The notes below the pieces were generated by a model. That model was not told the origin of the DNA and searched no databases. It worked only from the letters and a program-made list of their open reading frames with translations. This document shows positions 43,819 through 52,401 of a stretch of DNA of 64,000 nt, one piece after another; positions within the stretch are counted from its first letter, which is position 1; the number at the start of each line of letters is the position of its first letter. The stretch lies in the NCBI RefSeq assembly GCF_010548305.1, contig NZ_JAAGLV010000012.1, positions 124,001-188,000 on the forward strand, in the 5' to 3' direction. Origin of the DNA: Streptomyces sp. SID13031. Its GTDB lineage: Bacteria > Actinomycetota > Actinomycetes > Propionibacteriales > Kribbellaceae. Made by a program: the position numbers and the translations under genes.

Positions 43819-44583
43819 ATGAAGCTTCCTGTTACGGCGTACGGCGAGAGTGGGTCGCCGGTTGTCGTCATGCACGGGTTGTTCGGGTCGGGGCGGAACT
43901 GGATGACGGCTGCGCGGCGGTTGGCGTCGGCGCATCGGGTGTACGCGTTCGATCTGCGGAACCACGGAAGCTCGCCGCACACCGACACGATGAGCTATCC
44001 CGAGATGGCGCAGGACGTGGTCGAGACGATCACCGACCTCGGCGTCGGCCCGGTCGGCCTGGTCGGCCACTCGATGGGCGGCAAGACCGCAATGCTGACC
44101 GCTCTGCGCCACCCCGAGGTGGTCGACCGCCTCGTCGTAGTCGACGCAGCGCCGGTCACCTACCCACCGGCATTCGTCGCCTACGCCCAGGCGATGCGCA
44201 ACGCGGACCTCTCGAACGTCCAACGCCGAGCCGACGTCGACGCGCAGCTGGTCGACGCCGTCGACTCGCCTGGCACCCGCGCTTTCCTGCTGCAGAACCT
44301 GGTCCTCGACGACGAGGGCGCCCGCTGGAAGCCGAATCTCCCCGTCATCGAAGCAGCCCTGCCGGCAATCTCGGGTTGGCCGGACGACGAGAACGGCTCG
44401 TACGACGGACCTACGCTCTTCGTCTTCGGCGGCAAATCCGACTACGTGCAGCCGCAGTACCGCGACACCATCAAGCGCTACTTCCCCCACGTCCAATACA
44501 CCGAAATCCCCGAAGCCGGCCACTGGGTCCACGCCGAACGCCTAGACGACTTCCTAGCCGCCGTCACCCCGTTCCTCGCGTAA
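43819..44583 (+). CDS. Alpha/beta hydrolase (YbfF/ABHD11-like esterase)
   Basis: The 254-aa protein has VVVMHGLFGSGRNWMTAARR, the YbfF/ABHD11 signature, nucleophile elbow VGHSMGGKTAM, an acid in FGGKSDYVQPQ and catalytic His in AGHWVHAE. An acyl-CoA or ester hydrolase role is plausible. ATG 43819 is preferred to GTG 43795 because of the GAGAGGGTG ribosome binding site. Confidence 0.9.
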   Translation: MKLPVTAYGESGSPVVVMHGLFGSGRNWMTAARRLASAHRVYAFDLRNHGSSPHTDTMSYPEMAQDVVETITDLGVGPVGLVGHSMGGKTAMLTALRHPEVVDRLVVVDAAPVTYPPAFVAYAQAMRNADLSNVQRRADVDAQLVDAVDSPGTRAFLLQNLVLDDEGARWKPNLPVIEAALPAISGWPDDENGSYDGPTLFVFGGKSDYVQPQYRDTIKRYFPHVQYTEIPEAGHWVHAERLDDFLAAVTPFLA

Positions 44584-45201
44584 ACCCCACGCCTGCCACC
44601 CACCCCAGGCGCGGACTCCTCCGTCGCCCGCTTGTTGAAAGCATCAACTGGCGCCGCCACTCGCATTGCTGGGGCTCGTGCGAGTCGGCGGTTGGTGGTG
44701 GCCAGTCCCGAGCCGAACGGTGAGACCGCTGAGTCGGTCTGGACGCCGATTGCCGAGATCGCCGGGCTGTCGCGGTCCGCGGTGGTCGATGTGGGGGTCG
44801 ACCTGGCGCTGACCACTCCGGCCACCGGTCATGCTGCCGGGGTCCCCGTAGGCGGCCTGATCAGGCACTGAGGCCGGGCGATCGGGTACGTTCCGCGGCC
44901 GCCCACCCCGATCGACGGGCCCTCCCTCGACAATCCGTTCAACGCAGATCACACTCCGGCCACCGATCCGCCGGACGGGTGGTCACGAATGGCCTGAAGA
45001 GGGGCTACGTGCGAGGGATCACGTAGTACCGAGGATGGATTAATCGAGAGAATGCTCCTGCTGGGGAAGTAAGGTGAGACTTACTCATGGTCAGCCCGAC
45101 CGAAAGTGATCCGAGGCCTGGGGGTGGGTGGACATCATCCAGATGAAGGGTTGTGACAACGGTAGTCAGCGGCGGGTCCCGATGGCCGCGGTGACTCGAT
45201 C
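44584..45201. other. 618-bp stretch without a convincing gene
   Basis: Short open frames exist on both strands (for example 44632-44871 rightward), but none has a ribosome binding site, actinobacterial third-position bias throughout, or a recognisable fold. Some may be a decayed gene. The right end carries the 45068-45085 inverted repeat and presumably the promoter of the diiron gene. Confidence 0.5.
45068..45085. promoter_or_regulatory. Short inverted repeat upstream of the diiron protein gene
   Basis: AGTAAG (45068-45073) and CTTACT (45080-45085) are inverted around GTGAGA, 117 bp before the 45202 start. The size fits an operator half-site pair; no regulator is adjacent. Confidence 0.35.
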
Positions 45202-46116
45202 ATGACTGCGGACAAGCCGGTACCACGGGGCGAGCGCGGCCGTCGCAGGCCGTTCTCTGTCGAGGGGCGGCTGGCCGAGCATGTCGACCGGCTGGCCGAG
45301 GAGCATCCGCCGATCCCGGTGGACAGTGCGGACTACACGATGGTGCGGCCGGAGTTGCTCGCCGAGCAGTTCGGGCCGGTACTGACGTACATGTCCCGCG
45401 TCGAGCTGGAAGTCGAGCGGAACGTGCTCGAGCTCAACCTCCTGCTCCCGGATCCGCCACCCGTGGATCAGCATTTCTACGCCGACGTGTGGCTCCCGCA
45501 GGAGGTCCATCACGGGCTGCTGCTGGACCGCTTGCAGCAGCTGGCCGGCCTGCCGGAGTCGGAGCCGAACCTCGACAAGATCGCCTTCAACTTCAAGGTG
45601 CTCGGCGCACTCGGGCGCTTCGGCGCGGTCGAGGATGTGAGCCGGATGCTCTACTACCTCACCGGTGTCGCGACGGAGCAGTCGGCGATCCTTGCCTACA
45701 ACAAGCTTCACCAAGGTCTCCTGGACCTGGGGGAGAAGGCCGTCGCCTCGACGATCGTCGCGCCGATCCGCCGCCAGGAGCCGGGCCACTTCGCGTACTA
45801 CAAGATCGCGGCCCAAGGCTTGTGGAGCGAGCTGGTCCCGTGGCAGAAGTGGCTGGTCAGGACGCTGCGCCGCTACACCTTCGAGCCGGTCGGTGCGTAC
45901 ACGAAGAAGCAGTGGGCCCAGTTCGGTGACGTGATGACCCACCTGGGCATCACCACGAAGGGCAACGAGGTCGAGCTGGACCGCTACGCCCAGCAGATCG
46001 GCCGCTTCGAACTGGAGCTCCTGTACGCCCACCGCGAGGGCCTCCGCGTCCCGACGTACGTCATCGACTCCCTCCACCGCGCCGCTCGGCTCGCCGACCG
46101 CCGCCGCCGCAAGTAG
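45202..46116 (+). CDS. Ferritin-like diiron protein (type II acyl-desaturase-like)
   Basis: The 304-aa helical protein carries two ExxH motifs, E101-V-H-H104 and E193-P-G-H196, each preceded by a helix with a candidate Glu ligand (VELEVERN about 67-74; ATEQSAI, E159). That E...ExxH...E...ExxH layout is the diiron site of ferritin-like acyl-ACP desaturases and related oxygenases. Members are often mislabelled as LepA GTP-binding proteins; no GTP-binding motif is present. Substrate unknown. The ATG lacks a strong ribosome binding site. Confidence 0.75.
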   Translation: MTADKPVPRGERGRRRPFSVEGRLAEHVDRLAEEHPPIPVDSADYTMVRPELLAEQFGPVLTYMSRVELEVERNVLELNLLLPDPPPVDQHFYADVWLPQEVHHGLLLDRLQQLAGLPESEPNLDKIAFNFKVLGALGRFGAVEDVSRMLYYLTGVATEQSAILAYNKLHQGLLDLGEKAVASTIVAPIRRQEPGHFAYYKIAAQGLWSELVPWQKWLVRTLRRYTFEPVGAYTKKQWAQFGDVMTHLGITTKGNEVELDRYAQQIGRFELELLYAHREGLRVPTYVIDSLHRAARLADRRRRK

Positions 46117-46153
46117 TTCCCTGCGTCCGATGGTCCTCGACGTGGAGAAAGAA

Positions 46154-46189
46154 CGGTGACCGTGAACACGGGACTGTTCACGGTCACCG
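46154..46189. terminator. Bidirectional hairpin terminator
   Basis: A perfect 15-bp stem (46154-46168 with 46175-46189) around the loop CGGGAC sits in the 79-bp gap between the convergent diiron and secreted-protein genes. There is no long T-run on either strand. Confidence 0.7.
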
Positions 46190-46195
46190 CTCAGG

Positions 46196-46942
46196 TCACT
46201 TACAGGGGGCGTTGAACGGGACTTGCTTCACCTCAGGCGTGGCTGCCTTCAGCGAGCTGACCAGATCAGCCGCGGTCTTGCCGGCCAGCTGGTCCTCGAG
46301 ATCGGCGACAGCGCCGGCCTCGGCGGCATCGGTACGGGCCTCGCCGACGGTCTGCACCGCCCCCTCGTTCTCGCCGGCGCCGATCACGCCGCCGTCGAAC
46401 GGGAGTTCGGAGCCTTCGCCGAGCCCCATCCACCGGCCCGCTTCGGGAGTTTCTTCAGGGGAGCAGCGCGGTCCGTCCCACGCAAGAGCGATCACGTACT
46501 GGTGTCCTGTCTCCATCCGCGGCCGCTCGTGCAGAGCCACCGGCGTCGGGTCCTCGAGTTTTCCGCCGGTGAACGCCCAGCCGGTCGCGTTGTACTCCCA
46601 GCTCTTCGGGGCGGGTTGTGCCGCGGTCTTGCTGGACCAGAGCACTTTCTGCACCTGAAGGCTGACCTTGCGCCCGATCAGGCCCTCGCCCCGTTCGGTC
46701 TCCGTCTGGGTCGGCTGGAGTGCCTTCTCGGAAACGACCTTCACGACGACCACGTGGTCGGCGTACGTGACCCAGTCGGCAGCGGTACCACTGGGCAGCC
46801 GGTCGTCGCCGTCGGCGAGCAGCACGGCCGGGCGGTCCGCGGCCGTAGTACTGGTGGAGGAAGAAGCAACGGCGAAGCCGACTCCGGTGGCCGCGACCGC
46901 GGCGATCCCGAGACCGGCGGTGATACGAGTGAAACGACTCAT
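46196..46942 (-). CDS. Secreted uncharacterised protein, 248 aa
   Basis: ATG 46942 follows a near-perfect TAGGAGGCC ribosome binding site. The signal/anchor (MSRFTRITAGLGIAAVAATG) leads to an exported domain with beta-rich stretches (HVVVVKVVSEKALQP, LQVQKVLWSS). It ends with a helical tail rich in Ala/Asp and a terminal Cys (NAPCK). No family recognised. It is 10 bp downstream of the metzincin-like gene, so the two are probably co-expressed. Confidence 0.8.
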   Translation of the reverse strand: MSRFTRITAGLGIAAVAATGVGFAVASSSTSTTAADRPAVLLADGDDRLPSGTAADWVTYADHVVVVKVVSEKALQPTQTETERGEGLIGRKVSLQVQKVLWSSKTAAQPAPKSWEYNATGWAFTGGKLEDPTPVALHERPRMETGHQYVIALAWDGPRCSPEETPEAGRWMGLGEGSELPFDGGVIGAGENEGAVQTVGEARTDAAEAGAVADLEDQLAGKTAADLVSSLKAATPEVKQVPFNAPCK

Positions 46943-46952
46943 GACAGGCCTC

Positions 46953-47579
46953 CTAGTAGGTCGCGTTGATGTTTTCGCGGTTGTTGGCACCGAGGGCGTT
47001 GTGGCCGTCGGAGGGGGTCAGCAGACAGCCGAGCCGGGTGTCGGTGTGCTTGTTGAGCTGCGGGCTGGCTATGTCGCCGTGCTGCAGACCGACCGCGTGC
47101 CCGGTCTCGTGACAGACCCGGGCGTAGGTGTAGTAGCCGTTGCCGCGGATGCGGATGTACTGCTGGTCGCAGTCCCGTACGTCGCCGCCGGCCGCGTCGC
47201 ACCAGGTCATACCGGCAGCGGAGTCCGGCAGCCCCGCGGAGCCTTCCTGGTAGATGATGTCCGTCTCTCCGCTGCCCGAGAAGACCGGCGTCGAGTCGTA
47301 GTGGAAGGCGAGGTCGGTCGGCCGGTACTCGCCGTCGATCGCGTTGTTGACGGTCTGCTTGTCGACGGCCTCGAGCATGTTCTCGCCGCCGCTGTCCATG
47401 TAGAAGTAGACATCCTTGTTGTCGGTCTGGCAGGGAGCGCCGTGGCCCATACCGGTCTGGCAGTAGCCGAGGGTGTGCGAGGTCGGGAACATATTGTCGG
47501 TCGCGGCAGCCCAGGCCAGGCCGGCCACCACCAGCAACGGCGCCAGTGCGAGCGCGACCACCGCGGTGAGTCTCTTCAC
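46953..47579 (-). CDS. Secreted metzincin-like zinc peptidase, 208 aa
   Basis: A signal peptide (MKRLTAVVALALAPLLVVAG, cleavage near AWAA-AT) precedes a small domain with H157-ETGHAVGLQH167, the complete HExxHxxGxxH zinc motif of metzincins. The usual Met-turn Met after it is not seen; the corresponding loop reads RLGCLLTPSDGH. Cys pairs (C40/C50, C127/C137, C156/C185) suggest disulfides. It is likely an extracellular peptidase and pairs with the downstream secreted protein. Confidence 0.85.
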   Translation of the reverse strand: MKRLTAVVALALAPLLVVAGLAWAAATDNMFPTSHTLGYCQTGMGHGAPCQTDNKDVYFYMDSGGENMLEAVDKQTVNNAIDGEYRPTDLAFHYDSTPVFSGSGETDIIYQEGSAGLPDSAAGMTWCDAAGGDVRDCDQQYIRIRGNGYYTYARVCHETGHAVGLQHGDIASPQLNKHTDTRLGCLLTPSDGHNALGANNRENINATY

Positions 47580-47729
47580 TCTTTCTCCTTCAGGGGACGA
47601 GGCGGGGATGGAGAAACATCCCGCTCAGCCTCACCGCTCGCCGGCGACCTGTCCGCGATCTCGAACGAAGTCGAACAGCGGTGCTGCGGCGCCGGCTCCC
47701 AGGCGCTTTGCTTCGCCTTCTGACAACAG

Positions 47730-47763
47730 CGACGCCCGGGAAGCCGTAGCTTCCCGGGCGTCG
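47730..47763 (-). terminator. Hairpin terminator after the AI-2E permease gene
   Basis: A perfect 14-bp GC-rich stem (47730-47743, 47750-47763) with a 6-nt loop lies 17 bp beyond the stop of the leftward permease gene. Confidence 0.75.
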
Positions 47764-47779
47764 TTCACGTCAGCCGGTA

Positions 47780-49141
47780 CTACGACTCGTCGGCCTTGCG
47801 GACCCACACCTCGCGGACGATCAGCAGGATCGCGGCGGCGGTGGGGATCGCCATCAACGCGCCGACCACGCCGAGGAGCGCGCCGCCGAACAGCGCCGCG
47901 ATCACCGTGACGGCGCCGGGGATGTTGACCGCGCGGCGCATGATCCGCGGCGCGATGACGTAGTTCTCGATCTGCTGGTAGATGACCCCGTACGCCACGC
48001 AGGCGAGCCCGGTCACGAGCCCGTCGGTGAAGCCGATCAGCGCGACCAGCACGACGCCGATCAGGCCACCGACCATCGGGATGAACGCGGTGAACATGAC
48101 GCAGATCGCGAGCGCCACGGCGTACTGACCGAGGCCGACGATCTGCAGGAAGATGAACATGATGCAGCCGGCGCACAGCGCGACCAGGAACTGGCCACTG
48201 ACGTAACCGCCGACCCGGCCGAGCACCTCGTCGCCCAGGATCGAGACCCGGCTCCGGCGGCTGGCCGGAACCAGGCTGTACGCGGCGCGCTTCACGGTCG
48301 GCAGCGAGGCCAGGAAATACAGCGTCAGGATCAGGATCGTGAACGCGGAGAACAGGGCGTTCGCGACGACCTTGCCGACGCCCAGGACGCCGCCGAAGGC
48401 CTTCTGCGCCAGTGCCGGATCCTGGATGTAGTCGGTGGCCTTCTGGATGAAGTGGTACTTGTCGTTCAGGGTGTTCAGCGTCTTGGACTTGGTCAGCAGG
48501 TCGAGCCAGCTGGGGGCGTTCCTGATCAGACCGTCGATCTGGTCGGTCACCACCGGCACGATCGCGAAGCCGACGCCGGTGACCGCGAGGATCATCAGCA
48601 AGAAGACGACGCCGACCGCGAGTCCGCGCTTGATCCCGCGGCGCATGAACCACTCGACCAGCGGGTTCAGGCCGACCGCGATGAACATCGAGACGACCAG
48701 CAGGATCAGGACCGACTTGGCCTGGCCGAGCGCGTGCCACAGGCCGTAGGCGACCAGACCGCCGAGGACCGCGAAGAAGCCGAACACGAACGGGTTGGAC
48801 CGGTGCAACGGCGGGCCGGGACGGCCCATCCCCTCGGACGGATGCCGCTCGTCGATCAGTAGCTCACCGACGACGCTCTCGTCCTGACCGACCGCCTTGG
48901 CGTTCGCGGCGGCCAGCTCGGAGTTCTTGGCGGCGGTCTCCGCCAGCTCCGCAGCAGTCTCGGAGTGCTCGGCGGCGGTCTCCGACTCGTCCGCCGACGT
49001 CTCCGACTGCTCCGCGGACTTCTCCGCATCGTCGGCCGCCGCTTCGGCCTCGGCCGCGGCGGCCTTCGCCTCGCGGGTAGCTTCCTCGAGCTTCGCTACC
49101 TGGGTCTTGTCGTTCTCATCCTGGTCGCCGGCAGGCGTCAC
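47780..49141 (-). CDS. AI-2E family transporter with N-terminal coiled coil
   Basis: The C-terminal 340 residues form the multi-helix AI-2E/PerM family permease (NPFVFGFFAVLGGLVAYGLW; LILTLYFLASLPTVKRAAYS; FTAFIPMVGGLIGVVLVALI). The first 90 residues are soluble and Ala/Glu-rich with 7-residue repeats (SAEQSET, SADESET, AAEHSET, AAELAET), a probable coiled coil. Family members transport small molecules or sodium; the substrate is unknown here. GTG 49141 overlaps the stop of the DivIVA-like gene by 4 bp. Confidence 0.9.
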   Translation of the reverse strand: MTPAGDQDENDKTQVAKLEEATREAKAAAAEAEAAADDAEKSAEQSETSADESETAAEHSETAAELAETAAKNSELAAANAKAVGQDESVVGELLIDERHPSEGMGRPGPPLHRSNPFVFGFFAVLGGLVAYGLWHALGQAKSVLILLVVSMFIAVGLNPLVEWFMRRGIKRGLAVGVVFLLMILAVTGVGFAIVPVVTDQIDGLIRNAPSWLDLLTKSKTLNTLNDKYHFIQKATDYIQDPALAQKAFGGVLGVGKVVANALFSAFTILILTLYFLASLPTVKRAAYSLVPASRRSRVSILGDEVLGRVGGYVSGQFLVALCAGCIMFIFLQIVGLGQYAVALAICVMFTAFIPMVGGLIGVVLVALIGFTDGLVTGLACVAYGVIYQQIENYVIAPRIMRRAVNIPGAVTVIAALFGGALLGVVGALMAIPTAAAILLIVREVWVRKADES

Positions 49142-50784
49142 TTCTCATCCTTCGCGGCTTTGCCGTCGCCGGCCTTCTTCGCGTCGTCCAGCGCGTCGTC
49201 ACCCTCGTCGTCGTCCTCGGCGTCATCCGCCTTGGCCTTCAGGTCGGTGAGCCGGAACTCGTCGATCCGCGTCTCGTCGCGGGGCGGCTGGGCGGCCCGC
49301 AGGTCGCCGGCGTCCACCCGCAGGTTGGTGTCGATCCGCGTCTCGTCCACGCGCGCCTCACCGGCGTCCGCGCCGAGGAACGGGCTGCCACCGGCGAACG
49401 GGTTGCCGCCGCGCCCGAGCTCGGCCTCTTCCGGGTCGACCTCGGTGGTGTACGTCCCCGTGGCGTCCTCGGGACCGGGGGAGTAGATCGCCGGAGCATC
49501 GTCAGAGCTCGCGCTGTACGTCGCCGGGGCGTCGCTGTACGAGGGCGCTGCGAACGGGCTGCTCGCCGCGCTGCCAGACGTAGTACCGGCCGGTGCCGTG
49601 AAGCTGCCCGAGGAGCTGCTCGGCGCGTCATCCCCGTACGCCGGAGCCGCGAACGAACTGGCAGCCGGGGCCGCGGATGCAGCCGAGGCGCCCGCGGCCG
49701 GCCCCGCGAACGGGTTGCTGTACGGCGTGGCGGTCTCCGAGTCGAGCTCGGCGGCCTGGCGCGCGATGTTGCTGGCGATGTCGTTCAGTCCGGCGATCTG
49801 CGCCAGGATGCCGTCGCGGCGCTTGGCGAGCCGCTCGGTCTCCCGGGCGACGATCGTGCGCGACCGCTCCGCCTCGTCGGCGGCGTTGGCCAGCTCGGCC
49901 TCGGACCGGGTGCGCGCGGTGGTGAGCAGCTGCTCGGCCTCGCGCCGGGCGCGGGACAGCGTGCGCTCGGCGGACTCGTCGGCCTCGGCGCGGATCTTGC
50001 GCGCCTGCTCGGTGGCCTCGGCGACCCGGCGCTCCGAGGCCTCGGCGGCCTCGCGCATCTGGGTGGTCAGGTTCTCCGTGTCGGCGGCGATCTTGGAGTG
50101 CTTATCGGCGAGCTCCTTGGCCTGCTGCTCGCGCTCGTCGGCGAGCCGCGCGCGCAGGGCGGCGGACTCGCGCTGGATCGCGGTACGGATCTTCTCCGCC
50201 TCGTGCAGCGCGCCGTTCTTCATCGTGCTCGACTCGGACTCGGCCGTCAGCTGCAGCGTCTCCGCCTTGCGACGGGCGGCCGCGAGCACCTCACCGGACT
50301 CGGTGTCGGCGGTCCGGCGGATCTCGGCGGCATCGCCTTCCGCGGTACGGCGCATGCTGTCGGATTCGTTCAGCGCGACCGTACGGATGTCCTGGGCCTC
50401 GCGCTCACCGGTCGCCCGGGCGGCAGAGGCCTCCTTTGCCGCCGTGTTGCGGAGCTCGTCGGCCTCACGACGGGCCTCCTCGAGCGCCTCGGAGGCCTGG
50501 TCCTGGGCGAGCCGCAGGATCTGCGCCGCCCGGTCACCGAGCCCGGCGTACGACGGGTTGGCGCTGGCCTCGAGCTGCCGCTTGGACTCCTCGAGCTGGC
50601 GCTGCAGGGGAGCGGAGTTGGCTTGCGACTCCTCCAACCGCCCGCGAGCGTCGGCGAGCTGCATCTCCAGCGCGCGGACGTAGTCGTCCACCGCTTGTTT
50701 GTCGTAGCCGCGACGTCCCACGGGGAAGCCACCCGCGGCGGTCGCAGTACGATCGAAAAACGGCAGGCTCGACTCGTCAGCCAT
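49138..50784 (-). CDS. DivIVA-family coiled-coil scaffold protein
   Basis: The 548-aa protein begins with a DivIVA-like membrane-targeting segment (FFDRTATAAGGFPVGRRGYD, KQAVDDYVRALEMQLADAR). A coiled coil of about 300 residues follows, with Ala/Arg/Glu heptads and recurrent REAxxxR blocks. A low-complexity Ala/Ser/Pro tail then ends in an acidic DDDEGDD stretch and Lys-rich terminus. This plan fits Scy/FilP/DivIVA-like polar growth organisers. ATG 50784 has an AAGGGA ribosome binding site. It is the first gene of a coupled pair with the AI-2E permease. Confidence 0.85.
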   Translation of the reverse strand: MADESSLPFFDRTATAAGGFPVGRRGYDKQAVDDYVRALEMQLADARGRLEESQANSAPLQRQLEESKRQLEASANPSYAGLGDRAAQILRLAQDQASEALEEARREADELRNTAAKEASAARATGEREAQDIRTVALNESDSMRRTAEGDAAEIRRTADTESGEVLAAARRKAETLQLTAESESSTMKNGALHEAEKIRTAIQRESAALRARLADEREQQAKELADKHSKIAADTENLTTQMREAAEASERRVAEATEQARKIRAEADESAERTLSRARREAEQLLTTARTRSEAELANAADEAERSRTIVARETERLAKRRDGILAQIAGLNDIASNIARQAAELDSETATPYSNPFAGPAAGASAASAAPAASSFAAPAYGDDAPSSSSGSFTAPAGTTSGSAASSPFAAPSYSDAPATYSASSDDAPAIYSPGPEDATGTYTTEVDPEEAELGRGGNPFAGGSPFLGADAGEARVDETRIDTNLRVDAGDLRAAQPPRDETRIDEFRLTDLKAKADDAEDDDEGDDALDDAKKAGDGKAAKDEK

Positions 50785-50902
50785 CCCAAAGAGTCCCTTC
50801 TGGCGGCTCGGATGATCCCTCACCCTAAAGCCTGTCAGAACCGGTCCACACCACGCCAACCGGGGAGGCCTACCGGTCGCGACCGCCTATCGGTCGCGAC
50901 TG

Positions 50903-52240
50903 CTACCGGTCGCGGAAGCGGTTGATCTTCGTGAGGTGCTGTTCGCGGAGTTCGGCGTTCCTCACGCCGAGGCCCTCGGTGGGAGCCAGTGTCAGGACGC
51001 CGACCTTGCCCTGGTGCAGGTTGCGGTGGACGTCGTACGCCGCCTGGGCCGTCTCCTCCAGCGGGTAGGCGCGGCTCAGGGTCGGGTGGATCATGCCCTT
51101 GGCGATCAGCCGGTTCGCCTCCCACGCCTCGCGGTAGTTGGCGAAGTGGGAGCCGATGATGCTCTTGAGGTTCATCCACAGGTACCGGTTGTCGTACTCG
51201 TGCATGAAACCCGATGTCGACGCGCAGGTGACGATCTTGCCGCCCTTGCGAGCGACGAAGACCGACGCGCCGAAGGTTTCCCGGCCGGGATGCTCGAAGA
51301 CGATGTCCGGGTCGTCGCCACCGGTCAGCTCACGGATCTTCGCGCCGAGCCGCTTCCATTCCTTCTGGTCCTGGGTGTGCTCGTCCGACCAGAACTTGTA
51401 GCCCTCGGCCGACCGGTCGATGATCAGCTCAGCGCCCATCGCCCGGCAGATCTCCGCCTTCTCCGGCGACGACACCACACAGACCGGGATCGCCCCGCCG
51501 TTCAGCGCGAACTGCGTCGCAGAGGACCCGAGGCCGCCCGACGCACCCCAGACCAGCACGACGTCGCCCTGTTTCATGCCGGCGCCGTTCGACGACACCA
51601 GCTGCCGGTACGCCGTACTGTTCACCAGCCCCGGCGTTGCGGCCTCTTCCCAGGTCAGGTGCGCGGGCTTCGGCATCAACTGGTTCGACTTCACCAGCGC
51701 GAGCTCGGCCAGCCCGCCGAAGTTCGTCTCGAAACCCCAGATCCGCTGCTCCGAGTCGAGCATCGTGTCGTTGTGCCCGTCGGGTGACTCCAGCTCGACC
51801 GACAGGCAGTGCGCGACGACCTCGTCGCCGGGCTTCCACGCGTTCACGCCGGGCCCGGTCCGCAGTACGACGCCGGCCAGATCGGAGCCGACCACGTGGT
51901 ACTGCAGGTCGTGCCGTGCGGTCAGCGGCGACAGCTTCCCGTACCGCTTGAGGAAGGTGAAGGTGGAGACCGGCTCGAAGATCGACGTCCACACGGTGTT
52001 GTAGTTGATCGCGCTCGCCATCACCGCGACCAGCGCCTCGCCCGGCCCGAGCTCGGGCGTCGGTACGTCGTCCAGGTGCAGGCTCTTGCGCGGATCCTTC
52101 TCCTTGGTCGCCAGCCCCTCGAACATCCCGGCCTCGTCGGCGTGCACGGTGATACCGCGGTAGTGCTCCGGTACTTCGAGCCGCCCGAACTCCTCCGCGG
52201 GGGTGTCGCCGGCCAGGATTGCGTCGAGGATCTGCTTCAC
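50903..52240 (-). CDS. ccr: Crotonyl-CoA carboxylase/reductase
   Basis: The 445-aa MDR-superfamily protein matches Ccr along its length (WTSIFEPVSTFTFLKRYGKL, VVGSDLAGVVLRTGPGVNAW, LVWGASGGLGSSATQF). The four CO2-holding residues known from Kitasatospora Ccr are present at the same numbers: N81, F170, E171 and H365. It reductively carboxylates crotonyl-CoA to (2S)-ethylmalonyl-CoA with NADPH, the key step of the ethylmalonyl-CoA pathway. The 161-bp upstream gap presumably holds its promoter. Confidence 0.97.
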   Translation of the reverse strand: MKQILDAILAGDTPAEEFGRLEVPEHYRGITVHADEAGMFEGLATKEKDPRKSLHLDDVPTPELGPGEALVAVMASAINYNTVWTSIFEPVSTFTFLKRYGKLSPLTARHDLQYHVVGSDLAGVVLRTGPGVNAWKPGDEVVAHCLSVELESPDGHNDTMLDSEQRIWGFETNFGGLAELALVKSNQLMPKPAHLTWEEAATPGLVNSTAYRQLVSSNGAGMKQGDVVLVWGASGGLGSSATQFALNGGAIPVCVVSSPEKAEICRAMGAELIIDRSAEGYKFWSDEHTQDQKEWKRLGAKIRELTGGDDPDIVFEHPGRETFGASVFVARKGGKIVTCASTSGFMHEYDNRYLWMNLKSIIGSHFANYREAWEANRLIAKGMIHPTLSRAYPLEETAQAAYDVHRNLHQGKVGVLTLAPTEGLGVRNAELREQHLTKINRFRDR

Positions 52241-52401
52241 GTCGTACCTCCATGTCGGTGGAGCCGTGCTGAACGCGCAATCTACCGATGAGTATGCCCG
52301 GCCAGAAGGGTTCTGTGAGGCAGGTCGCAGCCGTTGAGACGACTGTCACTTTTTCAGTCCACTGTGTTTAGTGGTCTTATCCGGTCCAGTGGCCTTCGAT
52401 G

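Noticed and set aside
44632-44871. 79-codon rightward frame
   Set aside because: No ribosome binding site, no recognisable fold and no strand-consistent bias; left as non-coding or decayed.
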